Shown: one piece after another, positions 1-13,974 of the stretch | Position numbering within the stretch: the first letter of the stretch is position 1 | How the letters are laid out: every line of letters starts with the position of its first letter | Assembly (NCBI GenBank): GCA_008694505.1 | Contig: VZDJ01000043.1 | Coordinates: 207,421-271,420, forward strand | DNA length: 64,000 nucleotides | From: Cyanoderma ruficeps | Lineage: Eukaryota; Chordata; Aves; Passeriformes; Timaliidae | Reading direction: 5' to 3' | Notes under the pieces: generated by a model | What the model was told of the DNA's origin: nothing | What the model saw: only the letters and a program-made list of their open reading frames with translations | The model's database searches: none | Program-made: the position numbers and the translations under genes

Positions 1-3000
1 AAAAAAAAGAAAAGCTGTTGTCTTAACACCATAAACTCATGTGTTCACTTGTAAGCAGGTGAAGCTTAAATGAAGAGCTGTCTTCTGTCACAAAGTAGAG
101 TGTAACAGCAAAGCTAAACTCCAATTATGAACTCCCTTTTTAAGTGACCGCAGAACACCATGCAAATAATTAGTTCTTGACTATCTGTCATATAAAATGA
201 GAAGCAATTGAGCAGATGTTGTCCACAACCCTCATTTGAGGTAGCAGCATAGAAAATTTTTGTATTGTCATACCTATCTTTTTCAGATTGTGAGAAATCA
301 AACAAGCTTTCAGCCCTAAGAGGTTGAAGAAAAGTCAAATGTGGCAGAAGTAGCATTGGTTGCAAATATGGGCCTGAGAGGGGTGAAAAGTGTACTTTCA
401 CATCATGACTCTGCCCTAATACATAATGTTACACAATTGTTAGAAAAGAAAGTTGATATTAGCAAAGATACCGCTAAATTTGGGTGTATTTAGGTATTGG
501 AACATCAAAAAGGCATTAGGCCCTGTCTTTCTGGCAGATGGACAAGAATGCAAATTATTAAAATATGCCGGATTACTAGTGGTGAAGAAACTTTCATAAC
601 AATGATAAAAAGAGACAAAAATCTCTGCTAATATTAGTTGATATAATTTTTAATAATTTTTTTATTGTCTGGTTAAGACAAAATGCAATTCAGATAGCCT
701 TATATCTATAATGATATTTTGGAAACCAGACTGCCACTAATGAGCTCTAAAACCGCAGAAAGTTCATCTCCAAGTGCTCTCAACCTAGAATGACAATTTT
801 CTTTTGCAAATGGGTCAGCAGCTGAATTTTCATGTAATTTAATTTCTGCAGAGAGTCATGGACCTCTTTCATTTTTAAACCAGCCATCTACTACTGGTAT
901 GCATAATTTAATTTCTGAAAATTTCCTCTTGAAAAAATGGAAAATCTGTTAATTTCATAGATGATTCTTTTGAACTGAGTAAATTAAAAATTGTTCAGCA
1001 ACTCAAGACCTTTTTATCCTCTCCTACTATCTTCACCAGTGACAAAACATTTCACTGACAGCGGTTTGTTAGCATTGGTGTGAATTGAACATCAACAATG
1101 CTTTGCATGCTTACATAACCATATTCATAATGCAAGTCTGGTAGTTTGAGTCTCACAATAAACCTGGCAGGATGGTTCCTACTGTCTTTGAAGAGGTAGA
1201 GATTTTGGAAGGGACTGAAATATGCCCACAAAACCTGTCTTTGTATTTGCAGACCAACCATAAGCTGGCAGTGGAGCTCCCTTCAAACCAGAACCTTTGG
1301 GCAGTACTTGGAGAGAGACTGATTGAGAAAGCTCCTTGTAGAGTCTGTTCCAAAAGTGAGAGGCAGAAAAATCATCATAGATTACACTGAAACTCCCCTG
1401 GAAAATTCTCCCTCTAAAACTTTGTCAGCAGGGTGAGAAAGAAGCAGAAAGGCAAAGGAGGTTCTTGATTTCTACAGAGGGGAAAAAAAATCTCCAAACA
1501 TTATTCAAGTGTTCTAGTAGAATTCAACCACATCCTAAAGAGATTTTGAGTCTTTGTGGCGCAGGGGAGTGCAAGAAGGTAAGAGGGGTTAGAGAAGAGG
1601 CACTGCTGGCTTGGTGCTGGTGTGACAAAAGGGTCTGGGACTTCCAGCACAGATTCCAGTTGAAAAGGGAGTCACTCTCAATGCCAGGAAGGAGGGCCTT
1701 CACCCTCAGGCAAATTAATTACAGTTAGTAATTAATGTAGCCCTAATGTGTAATAATCTCCAGCCGTATGCAGCAAAAATGAAAATTAGTACACCAAACT
1801 GGTGATGCAAGAGTTGTTTGTTTACAGGAGCAGAAAACTAATTGACTTTTCATCCTATTGGGTTCAGAGTGTAAAGTAAAACCAGTGAGATGCCAGTCTT
1901 CATTTCTCTGTAAATCAGATGTTAGATATATCATGTCCCTATGTATAACAATAATTTTCATAAGCTCAGAGATAAGGGTTACAAGAGAAATTGAGATGTC
2001 TGATGCTCCATGTTTCATTTCGCAAAAGAAAATTCCCAATAGCATAATATCAAAGTCACTGAAAAAAATCTTAAAAAAAATATTTGGGAGTTGGGTTTTT
2101 TCTTGTTGCTTGTTTGTTTGATTTATCAAAAACCCAATGAATGAAAAATCTTGTTCGGAAATGTGCCTACAGAAACCTTCACAAAAATTTGAGTTTCCTT
2201 GGCATTCACATTTTCAGTGGAGTCTAGATCCAGTTCCAGGCCACAATATCCAGAAAACACCATTTTCATGCTTTTTGGTAGAGGGAAAATAACATAAAAT
2301 GGCTCCTGTTCAGCTGTCATCGGAATTGTCTTCTCTTCTAAAACTATTAAATTCTCAGGGAAAAAATACCAGGTTTTCTGTGGGACACAATCTGGGGACC
2401 AGAAATGAGATTTGAAAGTTAGATTTTCCCCTCAGTCAGTTTTCATATTTCAATATTTTCAATATTTTTCTGTCAGTCACCATAAAAGCCGAAGACACCT
2501 CATAGTGCACTTCTATCAGATTTCAATGCTTTGATGTCCTTAAAATGCATTTCTTCATGGTGAAGAAACACAGAAGGACTGCAGGGGTAAAAAATAAAAG
2601 TGGCATAGAACTGGTGGTAGAGATAGGAAATCGAGAAAATTATTAGTTGCCCTTACATCTTGATTTTGTGATAAAAAGCTCCCAGTCAGTTGGGTCGAAT
2701 AATATATAAGAAGGTAGGAGAATAATGCTGAAATTGTCATTTCACTGCCATTCTTTTCCATCCTTTGCATGGTGCAAGACATGTTTAAATCTCCCTGGGC
2801 CATTACTGCCACTCACTGTGCATTTCTGCACTGATTTTATTTGCCTCAGCTCCCCCTCCAAGTTGCACCAGACCCTCAGATCAACGTCCAAACCTTGATT
2901 CCATTCTTTGTTCATATTGCACTGAGCCTCAGGGAGAGAGGAAGGAAAGCGCAGAGAACAAAACAGAGGAAGAGAGAAAGAATGAATAAAAGTGAGAAAG

Positions 3001-3394
3001 AACAAGCAGAAAAGCAAAATGGCAAGAAAGAAAAAACCAAGTAAAATCAAGAGCAGAAGCAATGAAGAAAATGCAGGAAAGAAAGAAGGAAGTAAATAAG
3101 GGAAAAGAAGAATGAAACATGGAGGACCAAAGCAGTCCCCTGTGACTTGCTTTCAATGGAATTTCTCTGGAAAGTCATTTAGCCCAAAGGGTTATAGCAG
3201 TAAATTGCCACAATGTCTTGATGGATTGCTGTGAATGATTCATATATTGACTTTTTCCAGTATGTTTCATAAGATTTACATGCTGGGCAACCCCAGAATT
3301 GGCAACCCCAGAATTAACTTTGAAGTGCACCTTAGCTTTCCCAACCTCTGAATTAGCCTCTGGGGATGACTTATTTTGGTGGGGACAAGAGTGA
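1..3394. other. AT-rich non-coding DNA, no gene seen
   Basis: No open frame here has recognisable protein similarity, and none exceeds about 130 codons. A purine-biased patch (about 2930-3118, mostly A and G on the plus strand) produces artificial Lys/Arg/Glu-rich frames on the plus strand and Phe/Ser-rich frames on the minus strand. A perfect 15-bp unit, GGCAACCCCAGAATT, is duplicated head to tail at 3286-3315. No RNA gene, LTR or CR1 piece could be recognised. Confidence 0.6.
3286..3315. repeat. Perfect 15-bp tandem duplication
   Basis: The unit GGCAACCCCAGAATT occurs at 3286-3300 and again, identically, at 3301-3315. It is a simple local duplication, probably by replication slippage, with no associated gene. 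Confidence 0.9.
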
Positions 3395-3411
3395 TTTTTT
3401 TTTTTTTTTTT
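3395..3411. repeat. Poly(T) tract
   Basis: A run of 17 T residues. It could be the A-tail of an old minus-strand retroposon, but no retroposon body was recognised beside it. Confidence 0.85.
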
Positions 3412-6400
3412 CATTTTTCATCAATACAGAACTGGAGCCTTTGTGTTTTACAAGCCCAGCTGCTCAAGCTTTGTTTGAATTGTTTGTAAACAGCTCCATA
3501 CACCAAACATGGCTTTCTTTGTTCCTTTGCCGAGGAGTTGGGGTGCATAAAGTTAAATAAAATAAAGCTCTCAGAGTAATGTGAGCCCAGGTTTGAGGAC
3601 CTGTCCTCCCAGCCCTGGAAGCCTAATTTGCAATGTCGAAGTGAGTTAATGAGAGAAGTCTGTGGGCTGCAAAGAGCATACGGTACAGCAAAAAGTGGGT
3701 TTAAAGCGTGGATAAAGCTCCAAGTTTGCCCTGCTTTCTCTGCCTGAAACCATCTAAAACTTGTCTGGCTGTGAATGGGGGAGTGCTTCCATTGAGGACC
3801 TGCTCTAGCAGTGGATCAACTCCACCACAAGGCATTGGGCCCTGCACATGTTTTCACCTCCACAGCTTTAGCTTTCCTGGTGTTGTGCATAACTAATTTC
3901 CAACATTCCCTCACAAAAAAAAGTTCAGTTTATGGCAGTGTCCCAGGAAGCCTGACCTGATGCTTCCAGGATATGCAGAATTTGAGTAAATACTCACTTC
4001 ACCAACACACAGCCTTCCATTTCCAGCTACTTGTGGAGTGACTGTAAAGCTCAAACAAAAAAAGGCTGGCTCCTGATGACACATCCCTGATTCAGTTTGT
4101 CCTGAAAAAAAAAAAAAAAAAAAAGNAAAAAAAAAAAAAAAAAAAGGCAGGCGGTTTCTTTGCCTAAACCTGCCAGTGGAAATCTGACACTGTTTGGTGG
4201 TTAGCAATGAAACGCTTTATTAAACTTCAATCGCTCTTTGAAACTGAATGGTTTCGATTGCCACACAAAATGAAACTGGCTGTCGTTTGCTCACTGCTGG
4301 GATGTTCATGGCTAGACAGTTCATTGAAAAATGCATCGTAGCTGCAGCAAACAGATAGCATTGTGTTTCTAATTAGATATGTGGTGGTAGCCTGATTTCC
4401 ACCTTAAATAGGCACCTGCTTCTCCTGCTGTCTTTCTTTCAATCTGAAAATAAAAATTCAAAAATAAATCACAAAATTCCCAAACTGATCTGTAGTCTTG
4501 CTTAATAATAAAAAAAGATGGTGTCCATACAGAAATGTGTTCCTGCCTCTCATTCACCCTTTTTCCAGTGAAAATTAGGCAAAATCTTCTTTGCTAATAT
4601 GTAAAAATTTCTTTTGAAAAGCCTATTGAAACAGTATAAAATATCCTTCTCAGGACATACATTTTTTCATAGAAGTCACCTGCCATTTAATGTTTAGTTT
4701 TTTTGATTTTGGTTTTTTGTTGTGGTTTTTTTTTTTTAATCTGCCACAATATTACACCAATACCTGCCTATGACCTGGCATTCCGTGGAAGAAAAAGTTG
4801 ATGCCCATATAGATTAAAAATCAGTCTGTCTGAAGGGTCAGAAAGACAGAAGACACATAAAATGCTGGATAACTGAAATAACCATGACTTCAGCAGAAGC
4901 CCGGGCCTTGCCAAGAATTTTGGAGCCACATAGGATCATGCATTTGTTAAATCTGTGTCCAGATGTCCTGGCAAGGGCCTTTCAGAGGTCTCAGCAACAC
5001 AGAATGCTGGGCATCTGATATGAAAAAAGCAAAACGAAGTTCAAGAGTTGTTCGATGCCATCAAATACTCCAGCATCTGGAAGCTCTGGTGAGGCTGGTG
5101 TGCCTGAGAGGAGGCAGCATGGCTGGAGCAGCTCCACAATTTCCATTTTCTCTATTGTCTGGGGCTTGCTTTGTTGCTAAATGTGACACTGACAAAAGCT
5201 TTATTATAGGTCCATGAGGGAAAGACTGCAGTGTTACAGACAGCCACTGCTTTTGTCTGTGATTTGACACCAATTACAGCTTCTTGCCCTATTTTCTGCC
5301 TCTCAGACAGTTTTTGAACTGTGGCATTGTCTTATGTTTCATCTTTCCACTACTCAAGTTTCCCCATTAGTTTCTTGAACTGTGCTGAGAGCTGGAATAA
5401 TTATGATGCTGCTGAGTCCTTCTTTCAGCTGCAGAAGGGCACTGAAGGACTGAAAAGGAGCAAAATTCGTCCCAGGAAAATCGTGCTGATTTGTCCCTGT
5501 CATACTCTGGTTATATGAATGGGTAAATCCCAAACTGAAAATACATATTTTGGACACATGTACTAAAGTAAAGGTTTGAAAGTCTTCATCTACATAGAGA
5601 CAGCAAAACTAGGGAGCAAAAACAGAAAAATGGTTTTTTATTGCCATTCATAGTTGATGCACTAAAGTCTGCCATATTTTATTATTAAATTACCCTTTAA
5701 TGGTTTTTTATTCAGATTTTAGTTCAGATGGAGAACAATTTTATGAAGCCAGTGTCTTTCAGAAGAGTTTGCCACACTGGGAAAAGAACATATTCCTGCA
5801 ATGTGACATTTCTCCAAATCTGACCTAGCTGTATTCCATAAATAAAACAATAGAAGAAAGTGGAAGAATGCAATCCGGAGATGACTTTTAGACTCTCTTC
5901 TACTCAAGAAGGTCCTAGCAGGAAACTTTCTTTGCAGTGATTGCTTTGAACACCATTGGAGAGTACCAGAACTCACCCAAAAAAANGGAAAAGAAAAAGC
6001 ATTTCCAGCTAATGAGAGTTCCTTCATCCTGCACCTTTTTTTAAAGCAGAAATCAGGATCACCTGGACTATGTATGAACCACCATGTTTCCCAGCTTTGA
6101 AATTAAGCTCATCAGGAATCCCTGCTCAGTCATGTTGGAGCCAGCTCTGAGATTTGGTAGAGCCTGCATAAGACTAAACATTTGGTAACATCATTTGGGC
6201 TCATCACTCAGCCTTTTACAGTGAAATGTTTTTCGTCAGTTCAGTTCCAATCAGCTGTAATAACCTACAAAGAGAGAGATGAAAACCCTGCAAGTCAACA
6301 AAAAAACTACTGTAAGTATTTTTAAAATATTTACACTAACAACATTAGCCAAACGCTTTTAGAAGGAAATACTTCTGCAAAGGACACAAAAATCATGACT

Positions 6401-9400
6401 GCAGCTAAAGCAGGATGATTGGGCTAAACAGAGTTTCATGCCCTGTTCTTGGGAGGGTGTGTGCTGATGCCTATAATTTAATTCTGGAGCCAAATCAAGG
6501 CAACTCATTATGATACATCTGCTGAGTTTTGAGTATGCGTGGAGCAAGCATGTGTGCTTTCCTGAAAGCTTTTCCTAGAAGCAAAATGCACTGCAAAGAT
6601 TTATACACCTGTTGTGTCATCTTTTGACATGGCTGATGAAAGTCAAGGCATATTTATCTCCATGCAGGAATTTTTGGTTGGGGGATAGGTACCAGCAAAA
6701 GGGAAGAGAAAATACTGAGAACTTCCATGGTGAACCATCAAGAGATATTTGCCAGACAGCGATTTCCAGTCACAAATATATTTATTTTTAAAATGGCTTG
6801 AAAATTGTTCTTCTTCTTCCCTATTGACTAATCAACATGCAAGTATTTTCCTTTTATTTGGGGTGTTTGTTGTTTTTTTATTATTCGTGGTGGTAGTAGC
6901 AGTTTGGAAGTGACCTAGACAACAGCAAAAGAAGGACATCATAATGTCCAGCCTATCATTACCTGCTGATTGCTTTTTCTCCACAGTGAGAAAGCTCATT
7001 TAAACATCAGCTTCAGGCTATCTCAGCAAGAATTAGGAATCATAATTAGACACCACCATGTGTTTTCAGTTTAAAGGGTTCAAGATTTGAAAATGTAGGA
7101 TCAGAAAACAACGCAAAGACAACCATTTACAAAAGTGTAATGTTCTGAAGAGGAAGGAGGTCACAACTGCTACCAAGTCCAGCTGTGATGCCCTGGAGAA
7201 GTAATGCTTTGTGAAAGCTGTGTGAGGAGGACCTGCTGAATACATAATTTCCTCAGAGGTAGTGTTGTTCGTGTTGTTCCCTTGCATTTTAGATTGCCAT
7301 TTTCTGAGCCACTACTGGATTGCAGTTGGAAATGGACTTTGGTTTTGATGGAGGACACATGTCCTGAGGTGCAGGACCAACACATGGTGAGCAGGGCAAG
7401 GAAAGACAGCAGGAACCACTCATCTTCACCAGAAAAGAGGAGACAGCACCAGCTAGAGGATTTGGAAATCAACAGAAAATGGGCAAATAGGGAATGCTAT
7501 TGGATCACACTCTCCTTCATGTGGTGTTAGGAGGGCTACAGTCCTAACACTTCTGTGGCTATTGCTGCAAGATTTAAATCAGTTCATCATTCATATTCCC
7601 TCAGATGAAAAATGGACAGAGCCCTGCTGGTGGAAGGATCTTGAAGACACGTTAGAATTTTTTTTCATTCCTTTGTGTACCAATAACCTTGCAGACAAGA
7701 TTAATATTAAATGTTCAGTACAAGACAGAAAACCACCATCCAGGTAGGCTCAAACAAATCTTCAAATGCTGGAGATTTCTAGTGCAAGTGGAGGGGAACC
7801 TGCAAAGATAAAACTTGTCCTCAGTCTTGCTTGATTTCCCCCTCATGGCATTTCTTAAACTACAGTAAACAAAACATTTATGTGACAGAGTGTAAAATTC
7901 TGTGTGCTTCAACAGCTGGTGTTACTGTTCCTAGCACAAGTTTGGTTACTTCAGCAAAATATAATAACAAAATCAATGTACATGTATTTCTGTAAACAAA
8001 CACACACATGCATGAATGTGTTCTTATTAGCCATTGTGCAGGAATGTATTTCTCTCAATTAGCCTTTAACTGTGCTGAGGGTGAAGTGACGGATCTGACG
8101 GATCTGACAAGAATCTCTTGTGTGTGCTTTAGTGCTGACTGTTCCTCAGCTGGTGGAATATCTCCAGAACAAACAGTGAAATGGTTGCTTTGCATCCTCC
8201 TGAGAAGAAAAGATGAGGACAGGTGTATGTTACTTTTTAAATATCAAGCAGACAAAAACCACCATTTTTTTCCTCCAGGATTTAATGGCAGGGTTTCCTT
8301 TCAGCATAGGTGGTAGCTCCTGCCCATTTGGATCATTCCTCATTTATTTCCATTTCACCTTTTTTCCCTGCATTACACAGCACACCTGCTTCTTCATATC
8401 TGAAAGAAGGAGCTATTTCTCACTCTGCTTTCACAGACAGAAGGCTGTTGGGCACCAGAAATTAGGGAGGCTGGCTGAAGGTGCCACATCAACATGGAAT
8501 ATAGTCATAATTCAAAGTGACCAAGTTGAAGGTTGTTTTGCCTCACCTGAAGGAAGGAAGGAAACAGTTTGGAGGCACAATTTTTGGAAAGACAAGGTGC
8601 TCCTATATTCATGTTCCACAACTCACTATGACTACTTCATTCACAAAAGGCATTTCTCCTTAGTGCCACTACAAATTGAAGGGGAAGAGGAAAGATCCAA
8701 TTCCTCAGATATTTAAAGCTCAGCATTATTGCTCACACATTCCTACTGCCTTCTGAGTCAGCCTTACACCCATTTTGCCATGCAGGACTGACCATTATGC
8801 AGAAATTACCAGGTTCTTCAGTCTTAGGAGACTGAGAACAATTTAGCTACATTAGCACATTATTTTCCCCTCTGTAATTAACTCTGCTGTGCTGACGCTG
8901 AAGATCATCCACTTGCCAAGGAAGAATAGTTCTCTACAAATATTTGCAAAGAACTTGTTCTTCTGCTGCTCTGCAGTGAAATTCGGTATTTTTGCACTGC
9001 TTTTCTTCTGAACACTTCCATGCTCAAGACAGAAGACAAGGAGAAACCATGTCTCCTAGTTACAGGCTTTCTGTGGTGCCTCAAAACATCGTGTCATCCT
9101 TCACATTGGTACGTACTGTGCTAAAACAAACAACAATATTTTGTTAGCAGAAGAATTTGAGCCATTAACCACCTCACTCCACAATCTTGGGGGTATAGAT
9201 TTGCAAAGCAGGCTGAGGGCAGACTGAGTTTGCAAAGAGCTCTGACGGTGCTAGTGGGAAAACCTGTCTCTCTAGAAATTAATTCTGAAAAATGCTGCAT
9301 TGTCATCCAATTGCTCATGCAGTACTGCCATCTCGTGGTCCCTTCTGCTACAGCTCTGCTTTGACGGCAAAAAGCAGATGGGAAAAGCCTGCTAATCCCA

Positions 9401-12400
9401 GCAGAAATAGTGTGGTGTTAAACTGTTATCCTGCCAAATGCCTACTTGGATGCATGAGCAGGCCAAAGCCTGTGGGAAGAAGATACAGGGCAGAAAAGGA
9501 TTCTGCAAACACAAGGACTCAGGGAACTTCCAAAAGGAAGTTTACCCTGTGAAGGCAACAGTTCAGCTCTATTTTCAAACAGAAAATGAACAACAATAAA
9601 TTACTATCTTCACCTTAAAAAAACAAACAAAATCCAAACACAAAATACCAAAGCAAAAGTAAAATTACAATTAAAGAGTGATTGGATTAGGAAGTGGGCA
9701 CAAAAGCAATTTAAAAACTGTTGGAATAAGTGTTTTGTGAACAGCCTGATTGACAGTTTAGCACACTCCTCCTTCCCCAAAGACCCACAAGCTGTAAATG
9801 CGTGGTCCCCCAAGGTTCCACTGCTCAGTATTTTAAAAGCATGGAATGCTCATAGCCAGCTGATGGGGGATGTAATGGGACTTGAACTGCGTGGGATCCT
9901 TCACTGGCAAACACCAACTGAGCCAGACTATGGCTGTAATTCCACAAGTTTATGAATCACCTGCTGAAATCAATGTGACAACGAGCCTGCTCAAGATAAC
10001 ACATGTGCTGACGTCTCTCTCCCTGAGTCAAGGCTGTATAGTGGAGAATAAATTACCCAGCCAGATACAAATGACGTATCAACAAAGATGTAAGTTTGAG
10101 ATTGGAGTATCTTGATTGCCCTAAGATGCTGAAGGTGCTGTTGGGATAATGCACAAATAATTCATTAAAAATCTTTTCATCTCCCAGGCTGGCCTGCAAG
10201 TTGTTGACATCAGAGTGTTGCTGCACAAATATCATTTAAGGCTGAGATGTGATTTCTGTTAACAGATATGGTGGATAAACTTGTGCCCATACCTGACTGG
10301 TGACCCCAAAGGATGTTCAAGTCATGCTGGTGTTTGGGCCATTTTGTATGGGCTGAATTTTGTATGACATCATGAAAAAATTTGGGAGTACATTTGCCAT
10401 GCTTCCAACAAAGCTGATTTTTTATTATGCATTCCTCTGAACATAAAATTTAGATGATTTTTATTAATGGCCATTATTATTGGCAATATAAAACTATTAG
10501 TTTTGCAATTTATGGAGATGTTTAGAAAGAAAATCTTCTTCCTGGCTCATGCTTCAGTTTTGAATTGGCTAAGAATTTTAATAGCTATTCAACGGCAAAA
10601 AAAAGTGCTTTATCTCTAGGCTTGAAACAGTATTTTGACCTGAAGGGTTGGATATTCTTTTGTTTGTTGGACAAGTGACCAGCAATTCACTGCTTTTCAT
10701 GTGGCAAAAGCTGCTTTCCATACCACAGTCATCACCGCATTGAATACTTATTTTGCTGCAGGTAGGAAGTCAAATGCAAGAACTTATTATCTTATAACAA
10801 CAAGTGCCATCTGAGTCTTCTGTACTCCCATGAGGAGGTTTTATTTCAGTTTCTTACCATAATGTAATATTTCCCTTGACAGTCTGCAGATTAAGTACAC
10901 ATTTTCCTCTGGCTCTGAAGCAGAGAACAGCAGTGAAGAAAAGGCAAGTCTGTAATTTCATGTTGAAATGTCAAACTACTCTGGAGCTGGGCATTTTTCT
11001 TTGTTTTGCTGCATTCACATACTTTATTCACTTCACATCGTTCCTTCTTAGGAAACTAGGTGAGTCCCCAGAAGTGTGTGTAGACATTTTAGTTCCATTT
11101 TGGATCACTGCAGCCACTTGAAACATCTGTGGACTTAATGAACCATCTCAGCTCTAATAAATAGGAAATACTGACCCTGGGGACCAGAAAAATACTGCAT
11201 CATGTCATTATTTCTTAGGTTTTTCTCAAAGAATAAACTTTGGGATATCAACTAAGAAATTAGCCTGCCCAAGTATGCTGAGTGTCAAAATGCTATCAGA
11301 AAGAGTCAACCTTTGTCTCAATAAGTCTGCCTGTGAAAGCCAAGGCCAGGGGAAACAAAAACTCTCCCCAGAAATGTGGAGGAATATTCTGTATCTAAAA
11401 TCTGCTTCGTCATGACCAAATTGAGCTGATTCTGCAGATAGTTCAGCCTGAGTGACTCTTGTGCACATGACATTCTTCAAAGGACAGTGTTTTCCAATAA
11501 CAATTACCAATCACAGAAGCATGGCATCTTCAGTGTGTAGGAGTGGCACTGCTCAGAGCACCCGGATGGACTCTTTTAAAAGCATTTCAGCATGTTGAAA
11601 GTGTACCAGGAACCCTCGTGAGTGGAACCCTTGTGAAAGAGTGTCACATTTTCCTCTTGAAGCTGTTAATCACAATGGTCCCTTCACCTGGCAGGCAGGT
11701 GATGCCACATCGTTTTACGGAGCTTTACAGCCTCAGGTTGCAGAAGAGATGCTCCTATTGAAAAACAAAACAAAACAAAAAACACACCCAGGGAGTGGCT
11801 GGGGAAGAGCTGAAATGAGTCAGGGACCACAGCAAGGTCCTTCCTGCCATTCAAGCCTGATGGGTCAAATGCAGGAGATAAAAAAATTGAGGGAGAAATG
11901 AACAAATATTGTCATAAGGAAAAACCACACTGATCATTGCAATTTTGTTTAGAGTTGCAAAAAATAAAGGTTAATTCCAGTGATGATAACAGCTATTAGC
12001 ATTTATGATGAATGAAATTTATAGTCACTACTGCATGCTTGAATAAAATTAATATCTACAGTCGCTTTCTATGTCATGTGTTGAAAAGGGAGTGCTTTGT
12101 TCTCACCTGATTTTTGTATGTTCCACAGTTTTTGCCTTATGCTTTGCTGGAGAAGAAGAAGGGATTGATTTACAAGACACAACTTGCCAAAAATTTGCAG
12201 AGACAAAAGAAACTGAGCTAATTATATGGGCTTTGAAGACAATTCAAATAATTCATCAAACCATATGCTGGGATATCAGGGAGTAAAGGCAAGTTGGAAA
12301 TATCCAGCAAAATCCTGAAGCTGTTAGAAAGGTAGTACCACACTCTGAATTCTGCTAGTGGCTTCATCTGAAGGTAATTTTGAGCACCATTTAAATACTC

Positions 12401-13137
12401 CAGGTTTCACCACATCATTGAAGCAATGATGAAACCCAACTTGTCACGTTTTTTAATCCATCCATTCTGCAATCCAACCTTTCATTCCTCTTTCAGCTCC
12501 AGCAAATATCATCATTGTGCAATGAATTTATCTAATCAAACCTGTTCAGCACATGCTTTTGATGTATTTTTGCCAGGTGATCTCACCAGGTTCTACGCAC
12601 TTCGGGGTGAAGCACCCCTGACTCACTTTTTATCAATTACATTTTTCATGCCTTTGGCTCACTGAGAGCACAACCTCCTGGGTAAGTTTAGCCAAAGTTT
12701 GTGAAGTGTGGCTACTGGAAGTGGAGCTGCCTTAGGAGAAGGGGTGTGACTTCAGAGAATTTTACACAGCTACAGATCACGGTGCAGGTGGTAGAAGAAG
12801 CACTGACTTGTTGCTTCTGGAAAAGAGTGACATTACGTTTTCAGGACAGACTAGAAAGTGCTGGCTTAGTTGGATAAAAGAGTCATGTGAAGGAAACACA
12901 TAGATTATGTGCTTTTAGACAGGCTGGTATCTGTTATGTGGAAATTCTGACTGTAAAATGCTCTCATCAACAAGGAGAAAAACGCATCAGTTTTATTCAC
13001 TTCTAAAACTTGGGAAGATATCCAGAAAATTACTGTTGCTAATTTCATATTTTATAAAAGTTTGTGTGCAAATGTATACTGTTTAAATTTGGGGGAGTGT
13101 AAATCAATTTATATACTCTTTTTTGAAGTAGTAAGTA
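3412..13137. other. AT-rich non-coding DNA, no gene seen
   Basis: About 9.7 kb without a recognisable gene or repeat body. The longest open frame (8213-8716, plus, 167 codons) is Phe/Ser/His-rich, overlaps another frame (8008-8316) and shows no domain. A 9-bp unit GGATCTGAC is duplicated at 8091-8108. A poly(A) run interrupted by G and N lies at 4105-4145, and a single N interrupts an A-run at 5986. Old unrecognised repeats or conserved non-coding elements cannot be excluded by eye. Confidence 0.55.
4105..4145. repeat. Poly(A) tract containing an undetermined base
   Basis: A run of A residues is broken by a G at 4125 and an N at 4126. The N marks uncertain homopolymer length in the assembly rather than biology. 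Confidence 0.9.
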
Positions 13138-13320
13138 ATAGGACTAGAGGAAATAACCTCAAGCTGTGGCTGGGGAGGTTTAGATTAAACAGCAGGAAAA
13201 GATTCTCCACTGAAAGGGTGGTGGAGCAGTAGAACAGGCTTTGGCCTTGACAGTGCTGGGTTAATGGTTGGACTTGATGATCCCGAGAGTATTTTCCAAC
13301 CTAAATAATTTTATGATTCC
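13138..13320 (+). mobile_element. CR1 LINE 3' fragment
   Basis: This is a 5'-truncated CR1 3' end in sense orientation. Diagnostic stretches in the expected order are the CCTCAAG...GGGGAGGTTTAGATT segment, TTCTCCACTGAAAGGGTGGT, the CAGTGCTGGGTTAATGGTTG block, ACTTGATGATC and the terminal CCAACCTAAATAATTTTATGATTCC. These match the known 3' untranslated region of avian CR1 elements. There is no coding part, so the copy is inactive. The divergence from what I recall of the consensus suggests an old insertion. Confidence 0.88.
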
Positions 13321-13974
13321 ACGAATCTACACACAGGTCAATGGTTACACATAAAGTACAATCATTCTTTTTGACTGACTGCATCTTTGAAACAGCAATT
13401 GTAAAATTATGAAATACTATAATAGTTAGGCACAGAGTGCCTAATCTTTAAAAGCTGATATGGACACGATAAATTAATCAGTACACTGCAATAAAATTAT
13501 TAGGCATGACTGTACTGCAGCCACCTTTAGAGCATTACAAAAAGTAAATTGTCTAAAGAAATACATAAGAATATTTTTGATAAAAAAATAGAGATGCAGT
13601 GTTTCATAAAAATAATTCCAGGAATTTCCTTGGATACTCTCTTTTTATCTTTATCAAAGAGGATGTGAGGAAGCACAGCATCAGAAAATATATTTATTTC
13701 CTTTAAGATGTTTAAAAAGGCTTCTGAGGAAAACTTGAAATACAGTGGTTGAACCGAGATGATTCTTCCTTGGAAAAGAATGTCTCATCAGGAAACCAGG
13801 TTTGAGACCACCTGGGGAACCTAAATATACATGAGCCCATAGTACCCTGTAGTTGCCACTCCAGTTTCTGTGAAATTTACAAAGTTAGGTCAGTCAAAAA
13901 AAGTTCCCAGTGGCTGGGGATAAGGGGATATCCCACCCATCCTTGAAAAAGGGTAGAAAGGACACAAAATTCTT
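13321..13974. other. AT-rich spacer between two CR1 copies
   Basis: No gene recognised. The stretch may contain further decayed CR1 sequence near its right end, because the boundary with the next CR1 copy is not sharp. Confidence 0.5.

Noticed and set aside
8213..8716. 167-codon plus frame
   Set aside because: No domain, biased Phe/Ser/His composition, overlaps another plus frame, and no splice or promoter context.
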